Shown: piece by piece, positions 17,310 to 27,600 of the stretch
How positions within the stretch are numbered: the stretch's first letter is position 1
How the letters are laid out: the number at the start of each line of letters is the position of its first letter
IMG/VR virus record: IMGVR_UViG_3300033388_005412
Coordinates: 62,001 to 126,000 of that record
Reading direction: 5' to 3' (one strand)
DNA: 64,000 bases
DNA from: a virus
The notes under the pieces: generated by a model
Databases searched by the model: none
The model's input: the letters and a program-made list of their open reading frames with translations, nothing else
What the model was told of the DNA's origin: nothing
Made by a program: the position numbers and the translations under genes

Positions 17310-18860
17310 TTAATTCGGCTTATGATAAACTATTTTCAGATAAACATAATCTAAATCATAATAAGCCGTTCCATTTGTCGGCGACGTGGTTTCATTGAGC
17401 ATTGTTTCCCACTTTCCCGTATAACAAAGTTCTTTGGGTATCGGCACTATGGTTGGAAACCATACCCAGTCCGTTTCTGTTGTTTCACTATAAACATTTG
17501 GGTTCGGATAATTCAAATTGTTATCCGGGGTTCTTACCTTCGCCTTTATTTTGACTGTTATATCTGTTGCCGTGGAATGCGCCGCCGCATAAAAATACAT
17601 ATCCGCGGATATAATTGTATTTGTGTCAATATCCAAATGCATATAAACAGGGTTTGTGAATTTGTCACCGGCGGAAGTTCCCGACCCAGAAGTTTGACTT
17701 TGTGTTTCAAATGGGAATATAACTTCTGTAACAGTATATGTACTTACTGTTTCATATGATTTCCAACTTCCTGAGTTTACGACTGCCTCCGTTGATATAT
17801 ATAATGTGTGATCAGAAACCTGATACGCCATAGTTCCTTCTTCATGTCCACTTGTCGGCAAATTTGTAAATGCTCCGGCAAACCCCAACCCGTATCCGGA
17901 TGTTGTTGCTGTTGATACTTGAAGCTTTTCAGTTGATGTTGGTTTACCGATACTAACATTAAGTTCTTTAGTTATTCTCACAGCCTCAACAGAATTACCC
18001 GCTCTCAACGACAATTCTCCATTTGGATTCGATGCTCCTATCTGCATAAGAAATTTACCATATTCCCATCTAATCATCCCACCGCTAATATCGGCAGGAC
18101 TTCCAAAATATACATTTGAAGCATTTGCATTAGGTGTAATTAACGATATCCCACCTGTAGAATCACTCTCTACAACAATATCATCCGCGACACCGGCGAC
18201 AGCCGAAACTCCAGATAAACCCGATATCACATGAAAAGCGCCCTTGGCTTTACAAGCCGTTGTTCCGGCAATAATTTGTCCTATAGCATTCATACACAAC
18301 CCGCCCTTACCATCTGATGTTAAAAAGTGCAAATCTCCATCTAGAGTTGTTATCGTTGAAACCTTTACATACCCGTTCACTGTAATTGTGTCTACAATGA
18401 CATTACCGGAAAACACAGGATTATGTGTTGATGCTTTTTGATCATACAATGTCTGTGTTGATACACCAAGATTATTAAAATTAGAATCTGTTGCCAGAAT
18501 TTCGGCATCCAATTCAGACTTGATTGTCCCGGATGATTCACCAAGTATTTCAATAGCGTCATCGTTCGTAGTTATCTGTCCCTGTAACGAATCAACCTGT
18601 CCACTCAAAACAGCTGTTGAATACTCAAGCGCGGCAATTCTATCTTTATTCTCACCTGTTGATACCTGTAAATCATAAATTGCGGTGGAAGATATACCAA
18701 CTACGGAATCAATAATACCATCATAATCCGCATCATACACGGCCCTCCTCATATCACCCATTCCGCTATATCCGCCAAATCCGCCAAACGGATTAGCAAA
18801 AACATATTTGCCGGAAAGCAATATACAAAATACTACAAAAAATTTTAATATTTTATTCAT
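17310..18860 (-). CDS. Fibre-like protein with Sec signal peptide
   Basis: This is a 516-residue protein. Residues 1-22 form a clear signal peptide: MNKILKFF, a hydrophobic core (VVFCILLSG) and a VFA cleavage site. It is followed by a Gly-rich segment and DADYDGIIDSV, a Ca-binding-like motif common at fibre starts. Residues ~60-110 look like a coiled coil, followed by beta-rich shaft sequence with fibre motifs (LDGDLHFLTSDG and VSIGKPTSTEKLQVS). Phage virion fibres normally lack signal peptides, so export or host-derived origin is possible. It could be an exported adhesin or a fibre processed at the envelope. Confidence 0.78.
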   Translation of the reverse strand: MNKILKFFVVFCILLSGKYVFANPFGGFGGYSGMGDMRRAVYDADYDGIIDSVVGISSTAIYDLQVSTGENKDRIAALEYSTAVLSGQVDSLQGQITTNDDAIEILGESSGTIKSELDAEILATDSNFNNLGVSTQTLYDQKASTHNPVFSGNVIVDTITVNGYVKVSTITTLDGDLHFLTSDGKGGLCMNAIGQIIAGTTACKAKGAFHVISGLSGVSAVAGVADDIVVESDSTGGISLITPNANASNVYFGSPADISGGMIRWEYGKFLMQIGASNPNGELSLRAGNSVEAVRITKELNVSIGKPTSTEKLQVSTATTSGYGLGFAGAFTNLPTSGHEEGTMAYQVSDHTLYISTEAVVNSGSWKSYETVSTYTVTEVIFPFETQSQTSGSGTSAGDKFTNPVYMHLDIDTNTIISADMYFYAAAHSTATDITVKIKAKVRTPDNNLNYPNPNVYSETTETDWVWFPTIVPIPKELCYTGKWETMLNETTSPTNGTAYYDLDYVYLKIVYHKPN

Positions 18861-18870
18861 TTTTAACCAC

Positions 18871-19152
18871 CTATGTTAACACTTTACCCGTAACAACATA
18901 GTACAATGTTGCGCCGGCCTCTAAAACAACAGATATAACAGAATTTTCAACCGGAGCGCCAACACCTCCAGTCATACTTGTTCCACTTATAATATGTATA
19001 TCACCTGTTATAAAATCCATACTAACATCACTATATCCGCCAATTGAAAAAAACGAATAATTCGTAACACCAAAATCAACGTCGGGTATATCACCAGATA
19101 CTACCAATTTACCAGCGACCCCTGTTGATGCCCCCACTAATTTATCACTCAT
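18871..19152 (-). CDS. Small beta-rich tail protein
   Basis: The start ATG 19152 has a GGAGG site seven bases upstream; an upstream TTG lacks one. The product is 93 residues: Gly/Ser/Val-rich, with alternating hydrophobic residues and no charged core, typical of a small trimeric fibre or tail-tip domain. It lies between the baseplate J gene and the exported fibre-like gene. Function is not assigned. Confidence 0.7.
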   Translation of the reverse strand: MSDKLVGASTGVAGKLVVSGDIPDVDFGVTNYSFFSIGGYSDVSMDFITGDIHIISGTSMTGGVGAPVENSVISVVLEAGATLYYVVTGKVLT

Positions 19153-19186
19153 AACCAATCCTCCTTAATATTCCTATTTCTCATTT

Positions 19187-20386
19187 TCAGTCATAACAAG
19201 CGCTAACCAATTTCGTGTTAGAAATCCACTTAGTTATTGCGCCAACATCCTGATTTGTGTTCAAAGAATACTCAAAATAATCAATTAATCCGGTATCAAG
19301 GTTATATTCACCCGTCCCGAACTTTTGAATATCAACATCATGAATATCTTCAGATGTTTCCATTATCCTTTGAATAATTTCATTAAAAACCAACTCGGTT
19401 CCCATTGAAAGATTATTTATATAATTAACAACATTTGTTACAACAGTTCTCGTCACATCATCTTTTGTACCTGTTGGTGTTGCCGCCTTAAACTCCAAAT
19501 TAATGCTCATGCTGCACGCCTTATACGTCGGGGCCGAAGCAACACCGCGCTCACCCGCGGCCTGAGTCTCATTTATAGCCGTCTGAACGGCACTTAGGAC
19601 GCCATTTGATATAACAGGGCTTTCTGATATGACAAACACGCCGAATGTCCCTATGCCATACTCATAATTACGTATCAAAACATCGCTAACGCCCGGGACT
19701 GATAAACATGCCAATCGTATAGCCGTCAGGTTGGCCTTCTCGGCGCCCTTCATTGCATTAATTATTCTATATCTGAAATTATTATCAGATTCAGTATCGG
19801 CGCCTGTGGTTATTGGCGTCGGATTTGACACTAAAATCAAATCTCTGATAACAACATAATTTAAATCTGAATTATTCCAGACAGTTAACACGCCGCTCGG
19901 CGCATTTGCCGCCGCCCCTAAATATACTGATAATGCGCTGACTGTAACACCATCATCTGTTAAAACAATGTCATCTGTTGTTTTATATTCATATGTTCCG
20001 TCAGTATCCTCGATTTTAGTTAACGCCGGTATCACAATATCCTCAAGAACAACGCCGGTATCGTCATAAATCATGGTTTTTAAATCACTAACAGTTTTAC
20101 CCGACGCTGGATCAATAGTAAATTTAACCTCACCCAGTGGATAATTTGATGATGACCTATCCAGCAAAAACAATTTACCTATCTGGTCCAGGAATTCGCC
20201 GGTTGCCGTTGTTATCATGGACTGAACAAAACGCGAATCCAGATACTCCGATAATGAAACCAGCTCTGAGCTTCCGATCTCAAGTAAAGACCTTGCGATA
20301 CTCCCTGGTGAAAAATTTTTTATTTCAGTGTCGGTTAATAATCTATCTCTGGCCGACACCATTAAATTATCAAAATTCAATCCCAT
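19187..20386 (-). CDS. Baseplate J-like wedge protein
   Basis: This is a 399-residue protein matching the baseplate J/gp47/T4 gp6 family. The N-terminal helical part has the typical FSPGSIARSLLEI motif and a following TATGEFLDQIGKLF stretch, both usual in the family. The middle holds a beta domain with a short Ala/Thr-rich segment, and the C-terminal part (LVFNEIIQRIMETSEDIHDV) also fits. In the family it dimerises to form the wedge that clamps the tail tube to the fibre ring. It lies next to a gp25-like gene, which is the expected neighbour. Confidence 0.92.
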   Translation of the reverse strand: MGLNFDNLMVSARDRLLTDTEIKNFSPGSIARSLLEIGSSELVSLSEYLDSRFVQSMITTATGEFLDQIGKLFLLDRSSSNYPLGEVKFTIDPASGKTVSDLKTMIYDDTGVVLEDIVIPALTKIEDTDGTYEYKTTDDIVLTDDGVTVSALSVYLGAAANAPSGVLTVWNNSDLNYVVIRDLILVSNPTPITTGADTESDNNFRYRIINAMKGAEKANLTAIRLACLSVPGVSDVLIRNYEYGIGTFGVFVISESPVISNGVLSAVQTAINETQAAGERGVASAPTYKACSMSINLEFKAATPTGTKDDVTRTVVTNVVNYINNLSMGTELVFNEIIQRIMETSEDIHDVDIQKFGTGEYNLDTGLIDYFEYSLNTNQDVGAITKWISNTKLVSACYD

Positions 20387-20411
20387 AACTTATCTCCTTA
20401 CTGACGTCATA

Positions 20412-20855
20412 CTAACGCCTTCGCATGTAAACATTCAAGGGCTCTCTTGCGTTTACAACCTCTTCGTTATTTTGTGTTTCAGACACATAATTCAAACCAC
20501 CGTTCTGAAAATTAAATGTAAACTTAACTCCTGATGTTCCTATCAACGAGACTATTTCAATATTACAAATTATTGAAGAATCATCAACCGGTAAAACAAG
20601 AACTTTCGCAACAATATCATAATCCCTTAATTTCGTCTGAATCTCATTCCTCATTTTTTGCCGAGTTTGCGAGTCATTTAACATTCCGGTATATTTATTC
20701 AACCCGATACCTAAGTATGGGTGAAACACAAAAGAACCTTCATACACCATCAACATATTTTTAACAAAATCTGAATCATCTTCAGATAATATAAAGTCAC
20801 CGCTCTCAATCATTGTCGCACCAGCCAACGTTAATTTTATATCTGATTCATACAT
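20412..20855 (-). CDS. gp25/W-like baseplate wedge protein
   Basis: This is a 147-residue protein of the gp25/W-type size. It has an N-terminal beta segment, the G-S-F-x-F-x-P-Y-L-G-I-G motif near residues 40-52, an R-x-E-I motif (RNEIQTKL) and C-terminal strands. In the family it starts sheath assembly on the baseplate. The baseplate J gene follows within 30 bases. A conserved intergenic box lies upstream. Confidence 0.85.
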   Translation of the reverse strand: MYESDIKLTLAGATMIESGDFILSEDDSDFVKNMLMVYEGSFVFHPYLGIGLNKYTGMLNDSQTRQKMRNEIQTKLRDYDIVAKVLVLPVDDSSIICNIEIVSLIGTSGVKFTFNFQNGGLNYVSETQNNEEVVNAREPLNVYMRRR

Positions 20856-20876
20856 AATTTATTTCCTATATCATCC

Positions 20877-20911
20877 CTCTATTATAATATAATATTTACC
20901 CCTTTAAAATC
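20877..20911 (-). promoter_or_regulatory. Conserved 35-base intergenic box upstream of the gp25-like gene
   Basis: On the minus strand it shares a 17-base core, GTAAATATTATATTATA, with the box at 45643-45677, in the same position relative to the ends. It ends in AGAG about 22 bases before the gp25-like start. A promoter or leader function is possible. Confidence 0.45.
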
Positions 20912-20919
20912 ATCTTTTT

Positions 20920-21606
20920 TCAAAATAAATCCTTTAATTTTTTAACAATATTTAAAGCTTCCGACGCCCTTACCACCATAGTAACATCGGGTAAATGATC
21001 AGGCATACAGAATGGTGGCACGAACGCTTTCGGCAGCATAGACATCATCCCGCTTTCTTTTAACACCACGTTGCTGCGAGTGGGGAAGTCATATTCAACT
21101 ATCTTTCCGAAAACTGATATCTGAGACGGGCTAATAGTTACCAAACTGCCTTCTTCTCCATCACCGGCCGAGCGTAACGCAATAGCATCATCAGAAATCA
21201 ACACCCTGCTTTTGGCACCCGGGAACGACCTGATAGATTTATAGTTAGTTTTAACATTTGAATTATCAATCAACTGAGCAGGCTTCGCCGGTTCTACTGT
21301 ATCAGAATCATTTCCACCATCTTTTTTCATCTTCGGTGTAAAATACGCGAAATGTTTACTGACATCTCTCATATTTGATGAAACATTATCTTCATAAAAT
21401 AAAGTACAGTCAAAATCTTTATCATTTATAGAATAATCCATAATGCCGTTCATATATTGAATTTTGATATCAATAGGAACTTTAGAGAACTCAAAATCAC
21501 CGGCGGTCTTCGGCATAAAATAAATCAACAGCGTGTGATCAGGCAAGCTCCCGGGTTTTTCTTTTGATTTAATTATAAAATTAGAAAGTGTGATCTGCTT
21601 TATCAT
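20920..21606 (-). CDS. Small hub-associated baseplate protein
   Basis: The start ATG 21606 is chosen because AGGAG lies six bases upstream. A longer frame reaches into the hub gene but has no site. The product is 228 residues and overlaps the hub gene by 26 bases. The sequence is beta-rich: GAKSRVLISDDAIALRSAG and SLVTISPSQISVFG look like the strand pattern of an OB-fold or spike-base protein. The neighbourhood (hub, gp25, J) suggests a spike or hub cap. No specific family was confirmed. Confidence 0.75.
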   Translation of the reverse strand: MIKQITLSNFIIKSKEKPGSLPDHTLLIYFMPKTAGDFEFSKVPIDIKIQYMNGIMDYSINDKDFDCTLFYEDNVSSNMRDVSKHFAYFTPKMKKDGGNDSDTVEPAKPAQLIDNSNVKTNYKSIRSFPGAKSRVLISDDAIALRSAGDGEEGSLVTISPSQISVFGKIVEYDFPTRSNVVLKESGMMSMLPKAFVPPFCMPDHLPDVTMVVRASEALNIVKKLKDLF

Positions 21607-24600
21607 TTTCATCTCCTGTCGCGGCGCTAATTGTGTCCACAAAATCAAATATTGAATAAATTTTGTCCATAATATGAACTTTAAAACTATCCTTATACAT
21701 ACCTTCCAGGCCGGCGACATACGGCTGGCCCTTATATGTTAAACCGATGACATCTATACAATCTCTGCCCAGAAATTTTCCAATTGTCCAGCTCATAATG
21801 CTGTTTCCCAATAAAAAAGCCGGAATCACAACAGCCGCTGATATGCCTGTAACCCACGGTAACGCTGTCATTGCTGTGGTATACGCCCCGGATGCCGCTA
21901 TTGCCGAATATACGCCTGATGTTGCAGTGACCGCCACCCCAGCTGCTGTTGGTCCAACACCGGCAGCCAGTGCCCCCGATGCCGCTAATCCACCAGACAC
22001 AACTTCAGCCGCAACACCAGTTCCGACCACCCCAGTAACCGCAATCCCAGTTCCAGCCGCGGCCGTTCCCAACCCCATTGCCCCGACTGCTGCTTTCATA
22101 ATTCCTTTTCCCAATCCCATTGCGCTTCCAAAAAAAGGAACACCAAATCCATTCATAGCAGCAATTTCATATTTTATCACAGGATCCTGCGGATAAACAA
22201 TTGCATTCGGTGTAATAGTCGTTAAAAAACCTTTTTGATCAATTCTTTGAACAACCTGTTCAATTTCAATCGGACCATACATCCCATTATAAAGATCTCT
22301 GATAAAAATAATGTCCCAGACTTTCAACTGGGGCATCCCTAATAATGTTAATGACCCTCTATACATCGGCCGCATCATATTCGCCAGAACATTATATCCT
22401 ATTCTGTAAACAGTTGGAATTCGCCCACCCCAAACAGTTTGAACATTTCTTATAAAATCATTAAACCATTCAAACACCCCGAATGATGATGGGTCTATAT
22501 TATTCTGATATGAAATATAACTCTTCAGGTTACTGGTTTTAATATTATCATCAGCGAAAAATTCATGTGTTCGCCATGCACCGGTATTCGGGTTATCTTT
22601 TGGTTCCTCTGGATATCTTATTTTAACATGATTTGAAATTTCTTCAGAACTAGCTCTGATACTATTATCAACTATGTGTCTCAAACTATCAACATAATAA
22701 TAATTACGAATAGGCATATAGCCCCTTTCAATATTACCTTCTGAGTCTTTCAAATCATCAGGATTTTTAATACTCAGTGCGATGCCAGTTGCTTTACTAG
22801 TTTTATCCTCTTTTGTTTGACGAATTAAATTTTTATTTTCTATTGCATCCAATTGAAATTTGAATTTTAATATTTCTGATTTCGTGTATCCAACATTTTT
22901 ATCCTGTCTGATTTTAATCTTATCAACTGAAAATTTTTTAGTAAATAAATCGCCGGCAACGTCGCTCTTAAAAACATACTCCTGAATATCTGTGATAAAT
23001 TCCATCACTTTCTTTCTATCATTGGCTTTCATAACAATACTTAAACTATGTTCGGGATTTTTTTCAATATATTTATCCAATAATTTAAATATCTCATCAT
23101 ATGTTTGAGTTCTAACAATAGAACTAACAACATCCGCAACACCCCGGGTAATGAAACTTTTAATTCCGGCTTTTACCACACTGATAACACTGGATGACGG
23201 CCGGAATCCCTCTCTGTTTTTTTCACTATATTTACTACTAGGTTCTTTAAAAAAATCAGTCAATCGTTTCAAAAGTTCAGCACGATCCTTTCCTTTCTTA
23301 ACTATTTTTTCCATTTTTTCCCGCGTATCATACGCATCCGTATATTTATAATAACCGTTTCTAGGACCTAAATAAATTGTCTGTCTTGTTAAACCGGGAA
23401 CATTACTATTATATGGCAACACAGCCGCAATGTAATCTTCGTGATACAATGTTATCTCATTCAAAATTTCCCACAACGACTGATTACTTATTCTCCAGTC
23501 AAATGTATTATCTTTATATCGATTTCCTATATCTTTCGATGTCCAACCAAATAAAAATGTTAACCACCCCCCGAAAATATGATCCGTAAATGGTAAATAG
23601 ATATTTTCCAATCTAGGATCATAAGTTCCGAATTTATAATATATATCAACAATCGGATTTATTTTACTTCTGAAAAGATCAAAAAAACGATCTTTCGGAC
23701 TCGTGTAATATGATGTTGGTTCAATTTCAAGCCCGAATCTGGCCAGCATATTCGGACTGCCCATATGGCTTAAGCCTGTTATTGATTTCATAGCATAAAT
23801 AACAACATCACCATGTGTCTGCCCGGCACTGCAAAAACCAACATGATAATTGCCACCATCAAAACACTTCTCGTGTAATTCGGCCCCGAAACTCTGAGCA
23901 ACTATTGAAACTCTGTCACCTTGCTGAACCGACACGACCTTTCCAATAAAAAGTGTATCTAAATTCATTGGATTATTGTCGTATCCGGCCTTTATCATTA
24001 TCGTTGTGCCCTCACGTAATAGAAAACGTAAAACGGTCTGCTCCTGCAGCGTCTGTTCTTTCCTTATATTCTCACCCTGATTTGAATTTTTATCACTTAA
24101 ATTTCCAGTTATGTTACTGACACTTATTGTAGCAACATCCCCAGGTGTGTTTTTATTTGATATAACTTCAATACTTTCTATCGCGTTATATGTGTAATAA
24201 TCATCAATCATACCCCATTCTTTGTTGTCTTCTTCGATAAAATACAATTTTACAGTTGGATATGCACGACTCATATGAAGCGTTTTATCTTTTGCTCTAA
24301 ATCCGTTCGTATAACTAATACATTTATTTAAAAGATCTTCCTCCTCTGTTACCCCAAACTCAGATAACACATTCCATGACTGTAAAAAACTATTATCCAG
24401 CTGATTAATTGTGCTGATTTCATCTATCATGCGGTCTATTTGCCTTTTCTTTGAGTCAAGTGACTCAGCGCCTTCATCGGTTCCCAAGTCAGTTGTTATT
24501 TCACCTTCAAATTCTTGAATTAGTTTATAATATGCCCCGATTTTCAAACAATAATTTATCGATGCTACGTTTTTCAATAAATACTGCGATGTGTTGCACT

Positions 24601-27600
24601 CACCATACCTTCCCTTAACTTCATCGTCTGAAGAATTTAAAAAATTAACATATTTCTTCATCTCATTTTCATCATAATCTTTATTTATTTCAACAATTTT
24701 ATCCATAACTTCTTTTCTGGATTTGCCGCCTTTGCCCCATTTTTTACGCCAGTCTCCGCACAAAAGAGATTTTGATAATTTATCATTGTGTTTTTCAAGC
24801 ATAGATAATCCGGGGGCAAATTGCAATAACTCATCACGTTTATGCAAAAGCGCTATTTTAGTTTTAATGGTATCTCTCAATATTTGATAACTTGTATCAT
24901 TTTGAAATTCTTCTCTAATATAAAAAAAATCGGCCGGAGTTGATAGAAAACCGCTTTTGTGTTCAGGTAATTCCAAATCCTGATAATTACCATAATTGCC
25001 TTTCATATATAAAGGCAACTTAGGGATAAACTGTTCTTTTTTAAAACCGAATTTTGCTATTAATTCATCCTTAGCATATAAAATACATTTTATGGCCTGC
25101 TGCCTTAATAACAAATTAATAATACCGACGGCATATTTTTCAGGATCATGCCCTTTCGGCACCCCAATTGTTGGACTCCATACTGTTCCAGCTGCGAAAC
25201 CAATGCCGGCTCCTGCTAAACCACCAATAAATGTTCCCCACCCTGGAACAATTGATCCAACTCCAGCACCAAATACCATTCCACCTATAGCAAGCGGCAA
25301 ACCCGTATAAAATTTTAATTTTAATGCGAATCGTTCTTTTCTTTCTTTTTTCCAATTGTTATATAAGAATAAATATTTAATAGCATCAAAAATTTCAATT
25401 ATTTTTAATCCACCTTTATATCTTTTTAAAAATTCTCCACGGAAAAAACCCTTTTCATAATTAAACGGTAACCTAACATCGCCGCCTAAAATTAATGCTG
25501 ATACAACTTTTTCATATAATGGAAAATACTTTTTTAATTCAAAAGCATCACTGAAATTTAAATCATAATTATTTATTTGTTCAGTCGCCCAGTCCATTGT
25601 CATGTGACCATATGGCACATCAATTTCGGAACCATATCCAACAAAAAAGAATAATCTCAAAATCATAGCTCGCATATTCTGCATAGCTCTACCGTATATG
25701 TAACTGTCTTTCTCATTATCTTCCGGTAATCTATATTCAGTTATAAGTTTTTTCTTAACATCTTCGATTAAATTATCATCAAAGAAATTCGACGGCACAA
25801 GTCTTTCATATTCCGTCATGTCAATATCAGACTGAACCAGTCGTAACGTCAGATTCCACCACCCTGGTTTGCCTTTAATTGTCTCACATACAAAATCCTT
25901 AAATAATACACGAGTTATGCCCAATACTTTAAAAAGCCCGTTATAATTCAAATCAGGCGGAACTTCTAAACTATTTGTCCTCGCGATAAGTTTTGAAATA
26001 CCAATTCTTTCTCTCAATGACCGGGAAACGCATGCTTTTTTAGATAAAGATTTCAGCACTCTCATCAAAGTTTCATTACATGTCTGCAAATTAACCTGAA
26101 CAACCCAGTCACCACGGCCCATGTACTGTTTTGTCGGCATTGTGTAGTTCAGCACCGGAATTTCGGCCATCCTTGTTTCCAATGACGCCGACATACCGGC
26201 TATAATAGTATCTTCATCCTCGGTGAATTCAAATTTATATCTATTGGTAAAACCATATTTAAGCTTTTTCTGTCGTGCAATCTGTTTATCCATTAAAACC
26301 ATAATTTTTTTTCCGGATGGTATCTTTTCAAATTCATTAACAAATTCCAAAAGTGTATACGGGCCATGATCTTTTTTTAAATCAGTCCCTGGTATATCTA
26401 TAGGAATTGAAATAGTTTTCTCGCCCTTATACGCCTCCGCGAATTTTTTAACACCCCACCCGTAATATGTTGAACCACTTCCATAGTAAAATAAACCAAT
26501 AGTTCGCCAAAATTCAGTCCATGCCCGCACAATAACATTTGTAACTTTAGTTGTCGTGCCGGGCCATTCCAGACTATTAACTAATTCAACAATTTTAAAT
26601 TGTATATCAGCATTTAATTTCAAAATATCATTTTGTAATGATTCGCGCTCCTCATCGCCGAACTCCGTTATATCATATCTGCATTTAAACCGTTTAAAAT
26701 CATTTGTCCCGACCTGACGCAGCCAATTATCCGGCGCAAGAAAATTAAAACCACTTTTAATCGTGGTATTTTCATTCTGTTTAGATAAAGAAGGAACATA
26801 ATTCATTTTGATATCAACATCATCGTCAATTACTGGAAGTCCGGTTAATAAAGGTTTAACATAATTTTCAAATGGTTTGCAATTTGATATATTTTTTGTA
26901 CGATTTATGTTCTGATTGCTGGCATACTGCATATCGTTCGCCGTTTCCGGATACTGTAAATTAGTTATCTGTGAATAATATTCAATCTGTTTCAACGCAT
27001 CTTCATTTGACACGCAAAACTCAAATCCCGATGAATACGGCGAATAATTAAAAACATCCAGCACCAAATTACATTGAAGTGACTCAGGAAACCCCGGAAC
27101 TGTCGACACAACTATTGATTGTAAAGCACATGCAAGCTGAACATCTTCATATATTCCAAGCTCTTTATATTCATCTATCATATCAGCAGCCACACCCGCT
27201 TTACTTATATTTGTTCTTTCCTTTTCTTTTTTGCTTTTGGCCTTTTTTAATAATTTTATATCATTTTCTAATTTTTGAATCTCGGTATTATATTCTTTAA
27301 ATTTCTCAGGATCTGCGGCAAACACATCAAGATTTGCTTTTTTTATCTTTAGTTCTTCTTCCTTCTCCGTTATTTCTTTTTGCTTTTCTTTTATATCAGC
27401 ATCAAAGTAATCAATAACCCCGGCATACGTGTCCATTACAACTTTCTGAAAATTTTCATCAGTTTTTTTAAAATATCCTGCGCCCTGATTCTTATCAACT
27501 TCCCTCTCATAAGACGGTGATCTGTATCTTCCGGGTGATTCCTCCAATTTTTTAGGTTTACTCCACGTTACATCAGGTATTAATAAACTTCTAATGTGCT

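Noticed and set aside
21607-21720. Longer N-terminus for the hub-associated protein starting at 21720
   Set aside because: There is no ribosome site there, and the extension is read inside the hub gene; ATG 21606 has AGGAG at good distance.
21747-22196. Plus-strand 149-residue Ala/Pro-rich frame
   Set aside because: It is the antisense shadow of the Ala/Gly-rich end of the hub gene.
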